Assembly (NCBI GenBank): GCA_023101885.1
Contig: JALPQD010000634.1
Location: 806,001-870,000, forward strand
Direction: 5' to 3'
Source: Typhlomys cinereus
Lineage: Eukaryota > Chordata > Mammalia > Rodentia > Platacanthomyidae
Length of the DNA stretch: 64,000 nucleotides
A program made the position numbers and the translations under genes. A model generated the notes under the pieces. It saw only the letters and a program-made list of their open reading frames with translations. It was not told where the DNA came from and made no database searches. Positions 46,447 to 58,601 of this stretch are shown in pieces (positions within the stretch are counted from its first letter, which is position 1; every line of letters starts with the position of its first letter).

Positions 46447-47127
46447 CCCTTTCTACCCACCCGGGTCTGCCACAGTCCAGGGAGCACACAGTTTCTCAGG
46501 TAAATCCCACCAGCGCCCAGGTCATCCGCTCATCCGAGCTCCTCCCACCAGCCAGCCTGAGCAGCACCAAGGCTGTCCCAGCTAGGGTGGGCCACTAGAC
46601 AATGCCCCAGGTCCCAGGTGAAGTGTACCACGATCTCTATCAGTCCCTCTGTCCTTTCTGCCCACCCAGGAAGCCTGTGGTACAGGGACTACACACTGCT
46701 GCTCAGGTAAATCCCACCAGCCCCCAGGTCACCCGCTTGTCCCATCTCATCCCACCAGCCAGCCTGAGCAGAACCCAGTATGCTCTGGCTAGGGGGGAGG
46801 GCACTAAGCCACACCCCAAGTCCCAGGTGAAGTGTACCACCATCGCCATCAGCCCGGCTGCCGTTTCCGCCGGCGGGGAATGCTCACAGTCCTGCTCCTC
46901 AGAATTGGACACAGTCCAAAGAAAGCCCAAGCCAAGTTCTAGGGTACAAAGGCCATACATCTGAAGTCCTCTAAAATCATCCTATCCCATGGGAGACTTT
47001 CTTCACACCTAGCCCAAAGTTAAGTAAACCCATTTTTACCATCCTACTCCTTTCTATTATTAATCAGTTTAGATTAACTTTTCCATATAGTCATCCCAAA
47101 ACATATACAACTTCAGGGACTATACCA
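46447..47127 (+). mobile_element. Isolated L1 5' UTR segment, plus strand
   Basis: Two monomer-like units (CCCACCCGGGTCTGCC near 46456; CCCACCCAGGAAGCCTG near 46662; shared CCACCAGCCAGCCTGAGCAG near 46546 and 46754) are followed by a tether that matches the reverse of 37210-37440. No ORF1 follows: at 47128 the sequence switches to minus-strand ORF2. Both ends are abrupt breakpoints without an obvious duplication. Confidence 0.7.
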
Positions 47128-50100
47128 CTCACCCTCAATATAATTGTTTCTAATTCCATCCATTTCCCAGCAAATTACATTAATTCATCATTTTTGATGG
47201 CTGAGTAGTATTCCATTGTATAAATGTACCACATTTTCCTTATCAAACTCGTCAACTGTTGGACATTTGGGTTGATTCTGTGACTTTGCTATTGTAAACA
47301 GTGCTGCTATGAACATGGTCATGCTTGTGCTATCTAGGTGCATTTTTGTTGTTTGGGGGTCTATTCCCAAAAGTGAAATAGCAAGGTCATATGGCATTTC
47401 AATCTTTTACTTTTTTAAGAATCGTCAGACGGCTTGCCAGAGTGGTTGTATGAGCCTGCATTCCCACCAGCAAAGAAGGAGATTTGATTTGCATTTCACT
47501 GATGGCTAAAGATGTGGAGCATTTTCTAAGATATTTGTTAGACATTTTAATTTCATCCCTGGTAAAGTTTCTTTTAAGTTCCAAGGCCCATTTTTTAATT
47601 GGGCCATTAGTTTCCTTGGTGTTTAGTTTTCTAAGTTCTTTGTGCACTCTGGATAATAGAGCTCTATCAGATATGTGGTTAGTGAAGATTTTCTCCCATT
47701 CTGTGGGTTGCCTTTGTGCTGGAGTTACAATCTCTTTATCTGAAGAGAAGTTCTTTAATTTCACAAGATCCCATCTGTTGAGTGTTGGTTCTACTGGCTG
47801 TGCTATTGGATGTCCGTTTAGGAACTGTTTGCCTAGCCCAATCAGCTCAATGGAATTCCCTACCCTTTCAACTAAGGTTTTTATAGTCTCTGGCCTCATA
47901 TCGAGGTCCTTGATCCATTTGGTATTAATTCTTGTACATGGTGACAAGTTTTAACCTTCTACCTGTGGATATCCAGTTTTGCCAGAACCATTTGTTGAAG
48001 ATGTTGTTCTTTTTCCATTGGATTTTTGGGCCCTTTTGTCAAATGACTGTAGCTGTGTGGGCTTGCATCTGGGTCTTCAACCATTATCCATTGATGTGTG
48101 TGTCTATTTTGGAGCCAACACCAGGCTGTTTTTACAACTATGGATTTGCAATATAGACTAAGGATTAGTATGGTTATACCTCCAGCAGTGTTTTTGTTTC
48201 TCAGGATTGTTTTTGCTATCCTGGGTCTTTTGTGTCTCCATATGAATGTTGAGATTGTTTTGTCAACTTCTTTAAAGAATTGCTTTGGGATTTTAATTGG
48301 TATACCATTGAATCTGTATATTGCCTTTGTTAGGATGGTCATTTTTACGATATTGATGCTTCCACTCCAAGAAGATGGGAGGTCTTTCCATTTTCTGGTG
48401 TCTTTTGCAATTTCTCTCTTTAGGGTTTTAAAGGTATTTCATTTTTTTAGGGGCTAGAGTAATTGGTATTGTTTCTCTCATGGCTCTTTCACTTCTTTCA
48501 TTCTGGGCATATTGGAACGCCACTGATTTTTGTACATTTATTTTGTATTTTGCCACCCTGCTGAACTTCTCAGTTAGTTCCAGGAGCTTCCTGGTGGAGA
48601 TTTTGGGATCACTCAGGTATAAGATCATATCATCTGCAAATAGAGATAACGACTTCTTCTTTGCCAATTTGAATCCCTTTTATGTCCCTTTCTTGACTTA
48701 TGGCTTCAGCAAAGACTTTAAGACTTCAAGTACAATAATGAAAAGAAGTGGTGAGAGTGGACAGCTGTGTCTAGTTCCTGATTGAAGTGGGAATGCATCA
48801 AGTTTTTCCCCACTGAGTATAGTCCTTGCTGTTGGCTTATTGTATACAGCTTTTATTATATTGATAAAGGTTCCTTCCATTCCAACTGTCTCTAAGGTTT
48901 TGATCGTAAAAGACTGTTGGATCTTGTTAAAAGCTTTTTCTGCATTTATCAAGAGTATCATGTGGTCTTGATTTTTGGAATGGTTTATATGGTGAATTAT
49001 GTCTACTGATTTGCTTATGTTAAACAAACCTTCTGTGCCTGGGATAAAGCCTACTTGATCCCCATGAATGGTGGATCATATCTTTTTGATATGTTTTTGA
49101 ATCCGATTTGCTAAGACTTTGTTGAGAATTTTTGCATCTGTGTTTATCAAAGAGATTGGCCTATAGCTTTCTTTTTTAAATGTACCTTTATTAGGTTTTG
49201 GGATTAAGACGATATTAGCTTCATAGAAAGAATTTAATAGTGTTCCTTCCTTTGCTATTTGATGGAACAGTAAGGAGTATTAGTGTTATTACCTCCTTTA
49301 AATGTCTGGTAGAATTCTGTGCTGAATTCATTTGGTCCAGGACATTTTTTGGTGGGAAGATTCAAGATTACTTCATCGATTTCCTCATATGTATAGGACT
49401 ATTTAAGTAATTCAAAACTTTCTGAATCAATTTAGGTATGTTGTGCTTACTTAGGAATTCATCCATTTCTTTGAATTGTCAAATTTCACAGAGTATAAGT
49501 TTTTGAAATATGATGTTATAATACTCTGAATTTCTTGGGTATCAGTAGTGATAACTCCATTTTCATTTCTAATTTCATTGACTTGTGTTTTCTCTCTCTT
49601 GCTTTTGGTTAATTTCGATAGGGGTGTATCAGTCATTGATTTTTTCAAAGAACCAGATTTTTGACTGGTTGATTCTCTGTATAATTCAATTTTGGATATT
49701 TCTCCCCTTTTTTTCTAATCCCCTCTCTTCTACTGCTTTTGGGATGAGATTGCTCTAGTGTCTCTAAAGCTTTAAGCTGCATTGTTATTTATTGGTGATA
49801 TTTCTATTTTTTTTTAATGTAGGCATTAAGAGCCATGAACTTACCTCTTAGGACAGCTTTCATTGTGTCCCAAAGATTTTGATAAGTTGCATTTTCATTA
49901 TCATTCGCTTCCAGGTAATCTTGAATTTCCTTTGTAATTTCTTCCTGAATCCAATTCTCATTCAGCATCATAGTGTTTAGTTTCCAGGAGGTAGTGTATT
50001 TTCTGTCGTTTGTTGTGTTGTGGATGTCAAGCTTTAGTCCATGGTGGTCTAATGGGGTACAGGCTAGAATTTCAACTTTCCTGTATATGTAGAAATTCAT

Positions 50101-51424
50101 TTTGTGGCTCAATATGTGATCTATTTTGGGGAAAGTTCTGTGTGTTACTGAGAAAAATATGTATTCTTTGGTGTGTGGATGAAAAGTTTGATAGAGATCT
50201 GTCAGGTCCATTTCAGTAAGGGTTTGATTAAGTTACAAAGTGTCTCTTAGGTTTTTGACCTATTGTTCTATCCCATGTTGAGAGGGCTGTGTTGAAATCT
50301 CCAAGAATTATCATTTGGGGGTTGATTTCTTGCTTTAGATGATATAGGGTTTGCTTAATGAATTTGGAGGGGCTCATATTAGGTTCATATATGTTCAGTA
50401 TTGTGAAGTCTTCCTAGTGAATTATACCTGTGACTACAATATAGTATCCATCTGTGTCTCTTACAATTTTTTTAGTTTGAAGTTCCCTTTGTCCAATAGC
50501 AAAATACCTACCCCTGCCTGTTTCCTGGTTCCATGATCTTGCAGAATTTTTGACCAGCCTTTTTTTTTTTTTATTCAACTGTGCGCATGTGCATGTGTAT
50601 GTGCCCGCGCGTGTGTGTGTCTGTGTGTGTGTGTGTCTGTGTACGTGTAGAACCACGGACGAACTCGTGAACCACCATGGACGCCTCCACCTCCTTCTGC
50701 CCTGGGATTCACAGGCTCCGCCCTACCAGGACTACAAGCGCAGGCTACCCCCGCTTCCGCCTGGCGTCTATACATGGGATCTGGGTTCCGAACTCAGGAC
50801 ATTCCGCCTTGAAGGCGGAGGCTTAACCCCTGAGCCACCTCTCCAGCCCCTGACCAGCCTTTTATTTTTAGGATGTGCCTATCTTTTGTGGTGAGATGAG
50901 TTTCTGAAGACAGCAGAATGATGGGTTGTGGTTTTTAACCAAAATTTTTAATCTGTATGTCTTTATTGGTAAGTTAAGTCCATTGACATTTAATGTTATA
51001 ATGGAGAAATATTTTAATTCTGGACTTTTTTATGTTTAGTGGCTTTTGTAAGTGTATTATTTGGTCTTTAAGTTTTGATGGTATTATACTTTCCTTCTGT
51101 CCTCCTGGGTATGTTTGTTTTTTTCTTCAAACTTAAGTGTCATTTCTAGCAGTTTTTGAAGGCCTGGTTTGGAAGACATGTAAGCTTCAAGTTGTCTTTC
51201 TGCTGGAAAACTTTTCTTTACCCCTTGATAATGATGGATAATTTTGCAGGGTATATCAGCCTGGGTTGACATATTTGCTCATTCAATACTTGAAGTGTGT
51301 CTCTCCAAGCTCTTCTTGCTTTTACTATTTCCATTGAGAAGTCATTTGTTATGTTGACAGGTTTACCTTTAAAAATGACCTGTTTTTTTTTTTCCTTTGA
51401 AGCTCTCTACTTTCTTTATCTTGT
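47128..51424 (-). mobile_element. L1, minus strand, ORF2 and ORF1 remnants, no 3' UTR
   Basis: Begins inside the ORF2 C-terminus (AATATAATTGTTTCTAATTC), with no 3' UTR or tail. ORF2 fragments cover almost the whole protein ([14 protein letters not shown] region 48428-48667; [12 protein letters not shown] [12 protein letters not shown] 48698-49027; [13 protein letters not shown] [12 protein letters not shown] 49804-50211). The ORF2 start is near 51025 and an ORF1 C-terminal piece reaches about 51410. Moderately decayed, with a SINE at 50564-50850. Confidence 0.8.
50564..50850 (-). mobile_element. B2-like tRNA-derived SINE, CpG-rich
   Basis: Reverse head GGGGCTGGAGAGGTGGCTCA and box B region GAGTTCGGAACCC. 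The body is nearly identical to the copy at 2757-3024. The tail is GT/AC-rich. Perfect 13-bp duplication TGACCAGCCTTTT at 50551-50563 and 50851-50863. Confidence 0.9.
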
Positions 51425-54394
51425 TTTTTTATATAATACATTTTTATTATTATTTCATCTCATACAAACTTAATAGGTACACCAGTTCCCTCCCTCCCTC
51501 CTCCTCCCCCCAAACCCCATGCTCCCCCTACCCTCACCCCTCCCACCCCATCCCCCCTGTGCCTCCCGCCCTGATTCCCAGAGTCCTTTCTTGTGCATGC
51601 CTGACTCTCCTCTGGGTCCTCCTCTCCGATGACATACAAGGACCCAGTGGCCTTTCCCTGAACCCCTTCCTGTGTTCCCCTTAAGCATAGGAACACTACT
51701 GTGGCTGTCAATCCCTTGCCTCCAAGGATCTTGGTGCCTTTAGCAGATGCTAGACTTTGTGAGGTCAATAGTGTGTTGGACATTGTGCCGGGCATACAAT
51801 ATCCAATTATGATTGCTTCGGCCATAACTTGTGTGGAATATTTTGCAAATCATTGCTCCTCCCATCCTTTTGCTCTTACACTCTTACCACCCCCTCTTCC
51901 ACACATGTCCCTGAGCTTCTGGATGGGGAGAGATTAGTCTGGCCTAGTTCTAGGTGGTTGATATAGAGTCTCTGAAGTTCTGGATAGTGGTTCGTTGATT
52001 TTCTTTTGCAGTTTTGTTGCCCTTCACTCCATCGTGATGGGCACTGTATGTCACCCCCTGGCCAGAGACAGAAAGCTGTTAATCTGGAGTCTTATTATAA
52101 GAGCACATTCAAGGGTAGATGTAATACTTATACCCAAAAGTGGAATCGCAGGGTCATATGGCATTAGGCAATGGGAGGGGTCAATCACCCATTTGCAAAA
52201 TGGTTACTTTTTAATCTCCCAGACTATATGCCCTCCCCTTCTGGTGAGTTCATACCCCCTTAGTTGTAAATGATCAGGAACGAATTGTGAACTTAACTAG
52301 GTGCCACATTACTTTCTTGCAGTCCTTGATGGAGGCTTATTTTCTCTACTGTAACATGGTCATTTCTCTCCTTGTTTCTGGTGTGGCCCTCCAACCCCAT
52401 CCCTCTTGTTCATAATCCTTCCAATTACTGTAGGTAATACATAAATTTACCTATGAGTGTCTCAAGATGGGCTGGGTGGGTTTGGTATTAGGAGCCACCT
52501 ATTAGGGAGTACATACGGCGCTAAATTTTCTGGGTCTGGGATACTTCACTTAATATAATTGTTTCTAATGACATCCATTTCCTGGCAAATTCCAGTGATT
52601 CATCATTTTTGATGGCTGAGTAGTAATCCATTGTATAGATGTACCACTGTTTCCTTATCCACTCGTCAACTGTTGGACATTTGGGTTGATTCCGTGTCTT
52701 TGCTATTGTAAACAGTGCTTCTATGAACATGGTCGTGCTTGTGCTATCGAGGTGAACCTCTGCTGTATGGGAGGTTATACCCAAAAGTGGAATCGCAGGA
52801 TCACATGGCATTTCAATCTTTAATTTCTTTAAGAATCTCCAGACGGCTCTCCAGAGTAGCTGTATGAGCCTGCACTCCCACCAACAATATAGGAGAGTTC
52901 CCCTCTCTCCAAGTCCTCTCCAGCATTTGTTGTTTTTTGTGTTGTGGATTTTTGCCATCCTGACCGGGGTGAGATGATATCTCAGGGCAGTTTTGATTTG
53001 CATTTCCCTGATGGCTAAAGAAGTGGAGCATTTTTTAAGATATTTGTTAGACATTTTAATTTCATCCCTGGTAAAGTTTCTTTTAAGTTCCAGGGCCCAT
53101 TTTTTAATTGGGCCATTGGTTTCCTTGATGTTTAGTTTTCTGTTCTTTGTGCACTCTGGACAGTAGAGCTCTATCAGATATGTGGTTAGTGAAGATTTTC
53201 CCCCATTCTGTGGGTTGCCTTTGAGCTCGTGTTACAATCTCTTTATCTGAACAAAAGCTCTTTAATTTCACAAGATCCCAACTGTTGAGAGTTGGTAGCA
53301 GTGACTGTGCCATTGGATGTCTGTTTAGGAAATGTTGCCCTAGCCCAATCAGCTCGAGGGAGTTCCCTATCCTTTCAACTATGGTTTTTATAGTCTCTGG
53401 CCTGATATCAAGGTCCTTGATCCATTTGGAATTAAGTCTTGTACATGGTGACAAGTACGAGTCCAGCTTTAATCTTCTGCATGTGGAGATCCAGTTTTGC
53501 CAGCACCATTTGTTAAAGATGCTGTTCTTTTTCCATTGGATTCTTTGGGCCCCTTTGTCAAAGACCAAATGGCTGTAATTTTGTGGGCTTATATCTGGGT
53601 ATTCAATCCTTATCCATTGATCTGTGTGTCTATTTTGGAGCCAGTACCAGGCTGTTTTTATAACTATGGATTTGTAATATAGACTAAGGTTCGGTATGGT
53701 AATACCTCCAGCAGTGTTTTTGTTACTCAGGATTGTCTTTGCTATCCTGGGTCTTTTGTGCCTCCATATGAATTTTGAGATTGTTTTGTCAATTTCTTTA
53801 AAGAATTGCTTTGGAATTTTAATTGGTATAGCATTGAATTTGTATATTGCCCTTGGTAGAATGGTCATTTTTACAATGTTGATTCTACCAATCCAGGAAG
53901 ATGGGAGGTCTTTCCACCTTCTGGTGTCTCCTGCAATTTCTTTCTTTAGGGTTTTGAAGTTTTCATTGTAAAGGTCTTTTACCTCCTTGGTTAGGTTTAT
54001 ACCAATGTATTTCATTTTTTTTAGGGGCTATAGTGAATGGGATGGTTTCTCTCAAGGCTTTTTCACTTCTTTCATTCTGGGCATATAGGAAGGCCTCTGA
54101 TTTTTGCACATTTATTTTGTATCCTGCCACCCTGCTGAACTTCTCAATTAGTTCCAGGAGCTTCCTGGTGGAGTTTTTGGGATCACTCAGGTATAAGATC
54201 ATGTCATCAGCAAATAGGGATAGCTTGACTTCTTCCTTGCTGATTTGAATCCCTCTTATGTCCCTTTCTTGTCTTATGGCTTCAGCTAAGACTTCAAGTA
54301 CAATATTGAATAGAAGTGGTGAGAGTGGACAGCCTTGTCTAGTTCCTGATCGAAGTGGGAATGCTTCCAATTGTTCCCCATTGAGCATAATCCT
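51425..54394 (-). mobile_element. Young 5'-truncated L1, minus strand
   Basis: T-run and tail at 51425, full 3' UTR, then ORF2 with long open stretches: 52521-53054 (to QTQKI), 53104-54015 and 53963-54484. It keeps TGG at both codons that are TGA in the L1 at 7824-14135. A frameshift near 53100-53150 and another near 54010 break ORF2. The 5' end is at 54394 within the RT region ([14 protein letters not shown]), where a plus-strand L1 fragment begins. Confidence 0.85.
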
Positions 54395-56015
54395 AAAAAT
54401 CCACAACACAAACAACACCAAATGCTGGAGAGGATGTGAAGAGAGGGGAACTCTCCTACATTGGTGGTGGGAATGCAGGCTCATACAGCCACTCTGGCGA
54501 GCTGTCTGGGGATTCTTTTTTTTAAAAATTTTTAATACATTTTTTATTATTATTTCAGCTCATACAAACTAATAGGTACACCAGTTCCCTCACTCCCTCC
54601 TCCTCCCCCCGAATCCCCTGCTCCCCCTCCCCTTACCCCTCCCTCCCCATCCTCCTGTGCCTCCTGCCCCAATTCCCAGAGTCCTTTCTTGTGCATGCCT
54701 GACTCTCCTCTGGGCCCTCCTCTCCAATGACATACAAGGACCCAGTGGCATTTCCCTGAACCCTTTCCTGTGTTCCCCTTAAGCATAGGAACACTACTTT
54801 GGCTGTCAGTTCCTTGCCTCCAAGGATCTTGGTGCCTTTAGCAGATGCTAGAGTTTGTGAGGTCAATATTGTGTTGGACATTGCGCCGGGCATGCAATGT
54901 CCAATTATAATTGCTTCGGCCCTAACTTGTGTGGAGTATCTCGCAGAAATTAAAGATTGAAATGCCATATGACCCTGCTATCCCACTTTTGGGAATAACC
55001 CCCCATGCAGCAGAGGTTCACCTATAGATAGGACAAGCACAACCATTTTCCTAGCAGCACTGTTTACAATAGCAAAGTCATGGAATCAACCCAAATGTCC
55101 AGTTGATGAGTGGATAAGGAAAATGTGGTACATCTATACAATGGAGTACTACTCAGCCATCAAAATGATGAATTACTGGAATTTGCTGGGAAATGGATGT
55201 CATTAGAAACAATTATATTAAGTGAAGTATCCCAAACCCAGAAAATTAAACACTGTATGTACTCCCTAATAGGTGGTTCCTAGTACCAAACTCACCAAGC
55301 CCACATTGAGACACTCAAAGGTAAACCTATGTAATACAGTAATTGCAAAGATTATGAACAGGAGAGATGGGATTGGAGGGCCACACCAGACACAAGGAGA
55401 GAGGGGACCATGTTACAGCAGAGAAAATAAGCCTCCATCAAAGAATGCAAGTAAGTAATGTGACACCTCGTTAAATTCACAGACTTTCGTTCCTGATCAT
55501 GTACAACTGAGGGGGTATGATCTCACCAGAAAGGGAGGGCATATAGTCTGGCAGATAAAAAGTAATCATTTTGCAAATGGGTGATTGACCCCTCCCTCAC
55601 TGAGGTTTCCTACTTTTATTACATCTACCCTTGAACATGCTATTATGACAAGACTCCAGTTTAACAGCTTTTTGTCTCTGGCCAAGGGGTGACATACAGT
55701 GCCCAGCAGAATGGAGTGAAGGGCATTGCAGGAGCAGCAAAACTGCAAAAGAAAATCAACAAACCACAATCCAGAACTTCAGAGACTCTATATCAACCAC
55801 ATACAACTAGGCCAGCCTAATCTCCCCCCCATCTTGAAGCTCAGGAACATGTGTGGAGGAGGGGGCGGTAAGATTATAAGAGCAAAAGGATGGGAAGAGC
55901 AATGATTTGCAAGATATTCCACACAAGTTAGGGCCGAAGCAATCATAATAGGACTTTCTTTTATGAAGGGAAGTAATAAAAAATGTATTAAAAAATAAAT
56001 TATGCTAACAAAAAA
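54395..56015 (+). mobile_element. 5'-truncated L1, plus strand, head-to-head with its neighbour
   Basis: Starts in the Cys-rich region of ORF2 ([20 protein letters not shown]), is interrupted by an L1 3' UTR (54516-54945), resumes at GAAATTAAAGATTGAAATGC, and ends with the 3' UTR. The UTR lacks part of its G-rich segment and finishes in A-runs at 55985-56020. Confidence 0.75.
54516..54945 (-). mobile_element. 5'-truncated L1 (3' UTR) nested in L1
   Basis: A T-run at 54516, polypurine complement (54585-54660) and conserved 3' UTR to GTGTGGAGTATCTCG at about 54945. It splits the ORF2 fragment between GATTCTT and GAAATTAAAG, which are nearly adjacent in other copies. Confidence 0.8.
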
Positions 56016-57129
56016 AAAAAAAGAAGCAGGGCCAAATTCTTTACAGGACTATGTAAAATGCAAGAAGGGAATGGACAATGGTCCCTGCATTAACATATCT
56101 TTTGATAGGCAGGAAAGAACTGATAGGGAGGGAGAACAGCCCAGCCAGTTTCTTAGAGAAATGAAAGCTTTCCAAAGGACCTGGGAGTTTTCTCAACTTC
56201 CAAGGAGGGAATGTAGCCTATCATTGTCTTACAGACAAGAGTCAAACTCAACCACCCAAGAGAGGAGTCACTCAATGGCCTGTTCAGTTGCTAATGTATG
56301 ATCCAGAGCTCAGGCTTCTGGGCCTAACAACCCCCACACAGAATTATAGTCATTCTTCATATCTGTCCAGTATTCTTTACATTGAATTAGAGATCTGAAT
56401 TCAGGTCTTTTTGCTTAAAAGGTAAAGGCTTTAACCTTTAACTGCCAATACAGCCAATTTACATGACTTCAGATGGGATTCAAAACCATGGCTTGTTAGC
56501 ACAAGCCTGGACCAAATCTATTTTGCATAGGTGAGCTTAAGAAAACAACTTTCCTTTCACCATGTGGGGTTCCATGGATTGAAATCAAGTCATCAGGCTT
56601 GCGGGAACGTGTCTGATCCACCTAGTTATCTCACTGGCCCCTTTTCACTTTCTTAGTTCTCCCTGGGAATGTCAGCATGAGTAATGTGCAAGTCTGTGTG
56701 AAACCATGGACAAACACTCTTTATAGCCTGTCTTGTTCTTCAATGGTACCATTTAGGAGCTACCTGAAATTCACCTTTTCTTTTACTGAACCATATTTCT
56801 CAACTTTCACAAGAGATCAGAGTGTATTTTGGTGTTCTTTTTTATTTAATTATCTATTTACAGGAAGAAAGAGAGGGAGAGAGAACACAAGTGAAAGGGT
56901 CGACTTTGGAAGTCATTTCCCTCCTTCCACCATTTGGGTTCTGTGGAGTAAACTCAGATCATAAAGTGTTCTTATTCGACTACAATTTATAAGGCTGGAA
57001 CTTAGGAAAGACGATATTCCCTTCCTTGCTTCATTATCGATCTTCCTCCCCTTGACAGGAGCCAATGTATAGGGCCCAGGGACATCCCTTTGTAACATAA
57101 TCAAAATTAATGACCTAAGAAGAGTACTA
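56016..57129. other. Intergenic, few recognisable elements
   Basis: No gene seen. Degraded tRNA-like SINE remnants (minus) are suggested at 56385-56460 (GATCTGAATTCAGGTC) and 56500-56645 (ending CTCACTGGCCCC). Otherwise apparently unique sequence. Confidence 0.45.
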
Positions 57130-57290
57130 TCAGGCTGCAGCAAGATGTCTTATAGCTCCCCACCACCTCAGTGACCATTGCTGGAAATCTGATGATTCCC
57201 ATAATTACCCTTGGACCTCTACAGGCACATACAGGGTTGTTTGATACATATACACACACCACGCAATAAAAATATTCCTTAAAACAAGAA
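57130..57290 (+). mobile_element. B3-like SINE fragment
   Basis: GATTCCCATAATTACCCTTGGACCTCTACAGGCACATA (split around 57194-57231) followed by a short CA-rich part and AATAAAAATATTCC has the layout of a B3-type SINE. It matches the better copy at 59397-59670. Confidence 0.5.
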
Positions 57291-57349
57291 AATCTCCCAA
57301 AAGTAGATTCCCTCAGCATTTTCTTTGTAACTGTTCTTATTCACTGACA

Positions 57350-57610
57350 TTTGAATATACAACTAGGATGAATTTTGTGTTTTCACCCTGTTACCCAGTC
57401 CCATCCCTTCCTGTCCCACTTCACATTTTCTCCTTGCAGTCAATCTTCCCCCTACTTTGAAGTTTTTTAGAGTAGGTGATCCTCTGGGTTTCATCTGGAG
57501 ACCTACACTGACAAGTACTCATTCATGAACTCCTTAGATATCAGTGACTTATTGGTGGGTAAATCACTCAGCAAAGAAGCACCTCTTCTCCTGAAAGGAA
57601 TCTGCCTTAA
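57350..57610 (-). repeat. Probable ancient L1 3' UTR fragment
   Basis: Pyrimidine-rich sequence (CCCATCCCTTCCTGTCCCAC) with a layout like the old L1 3' UTRs at 28610 and 34690. Weak, based on composition. Confidence 0.3.
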
Positions 57611-57847
57611 ATAGAGTCTTGAGACACAGATTAACTTTAGCTCTTTTAGTAGATTCCCTAACCCCAAGATGGTGACATTACTGGTTTTTTTAAATCAATT
57701 TTACAGATAACATGTGGCTACGAATATAAAGCAAACAAAATAGGGATCAATTTTAAAGTCCATAATGTTAAGTATTATAAAGAATTATATTGGAGGCAAG
57801 GTTCATTTATTGGCAATTATATATATTTACTGATAATGTAAATTATT

Positions 57848-58585
57848 ATTTTTTTTACTCTTAAGTTACATTTTATTTTTTTTCTTTTTTTTATAATACA
57901 TTTTTTATTATTATTTCAGCTCATACAAACTTAATAGGTATACCAGTTCCCTCCCTCCCACTTCCTCCCCCGAACCCCCTGTTACCCCTCCCCTCACCCC
58001 TCCCTCCCCATCCCCCCCGTGCCTCCCGCCCCAATTCCCAGAGTCTTTTCTTGTGCATGCCTGACTCTCCTCTGGGTCCTCCTCTCCGATGACATACAAG
58101 GACCCAGTGGCCTTTCCCTGAACCTTTTCCTGTGTTCCCCTTAAGCATAGGAACACTACTGTGGCTGTCAATCCCTTGCCTCCAAGTATCTTGGTGCCTT
58201 TAGCAGATGCCAGACTTTGTGAGGTCAATAGTGTGTTGGACATTGTGCCGGGTATGCAATGTCCAATTATGATTGCTTCTGCCCTAACTTGTGTGGAATA
58301 TCTTGCAAATCATTGCTCCTCTCATCCTTTTGTTCTTACACTCTTACTGCCTCCTCTTCTGCAAATGTCCCTGAGCTTCTGGATGGGGAGAGATTAGTCT
58401 GGCCTAGATCTAGGTGGTTGATATAGAGTCTCTGAAGTTCTGGATTGTGGTTTGTTGATTTTCTTTTGCAGTTTTGTTGTTCCTGCAATGCCCTTCACTC
58501 CATGGTAATGGGCACTGTATGTCACCCCCTGGCCAGAGACAAAACGCTGTTAAACTGGAGTCTTATTATAAGAGCACATTCAAGG
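57848..58585 (-). mobile_element. 5'-truncated L1 (3' UTR) with double A-tail
   Basis: Perfect 16-bp duplication GATAATGTAAATTATT at 57832-57847 and 58586-58601. The body is a young 3' UTR closely similar to 51425-52100. Between the outer T-run (57849-57857) and the UTR's own T-run (57875-57895) lies a short unique stretch including ACTCTTAAGTTACATT, so the RNA may have read past its first poly-A site. Confidence 0.88.
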
Positions 58586-58601
58586 GATAATGTAAATTAT
58601 T

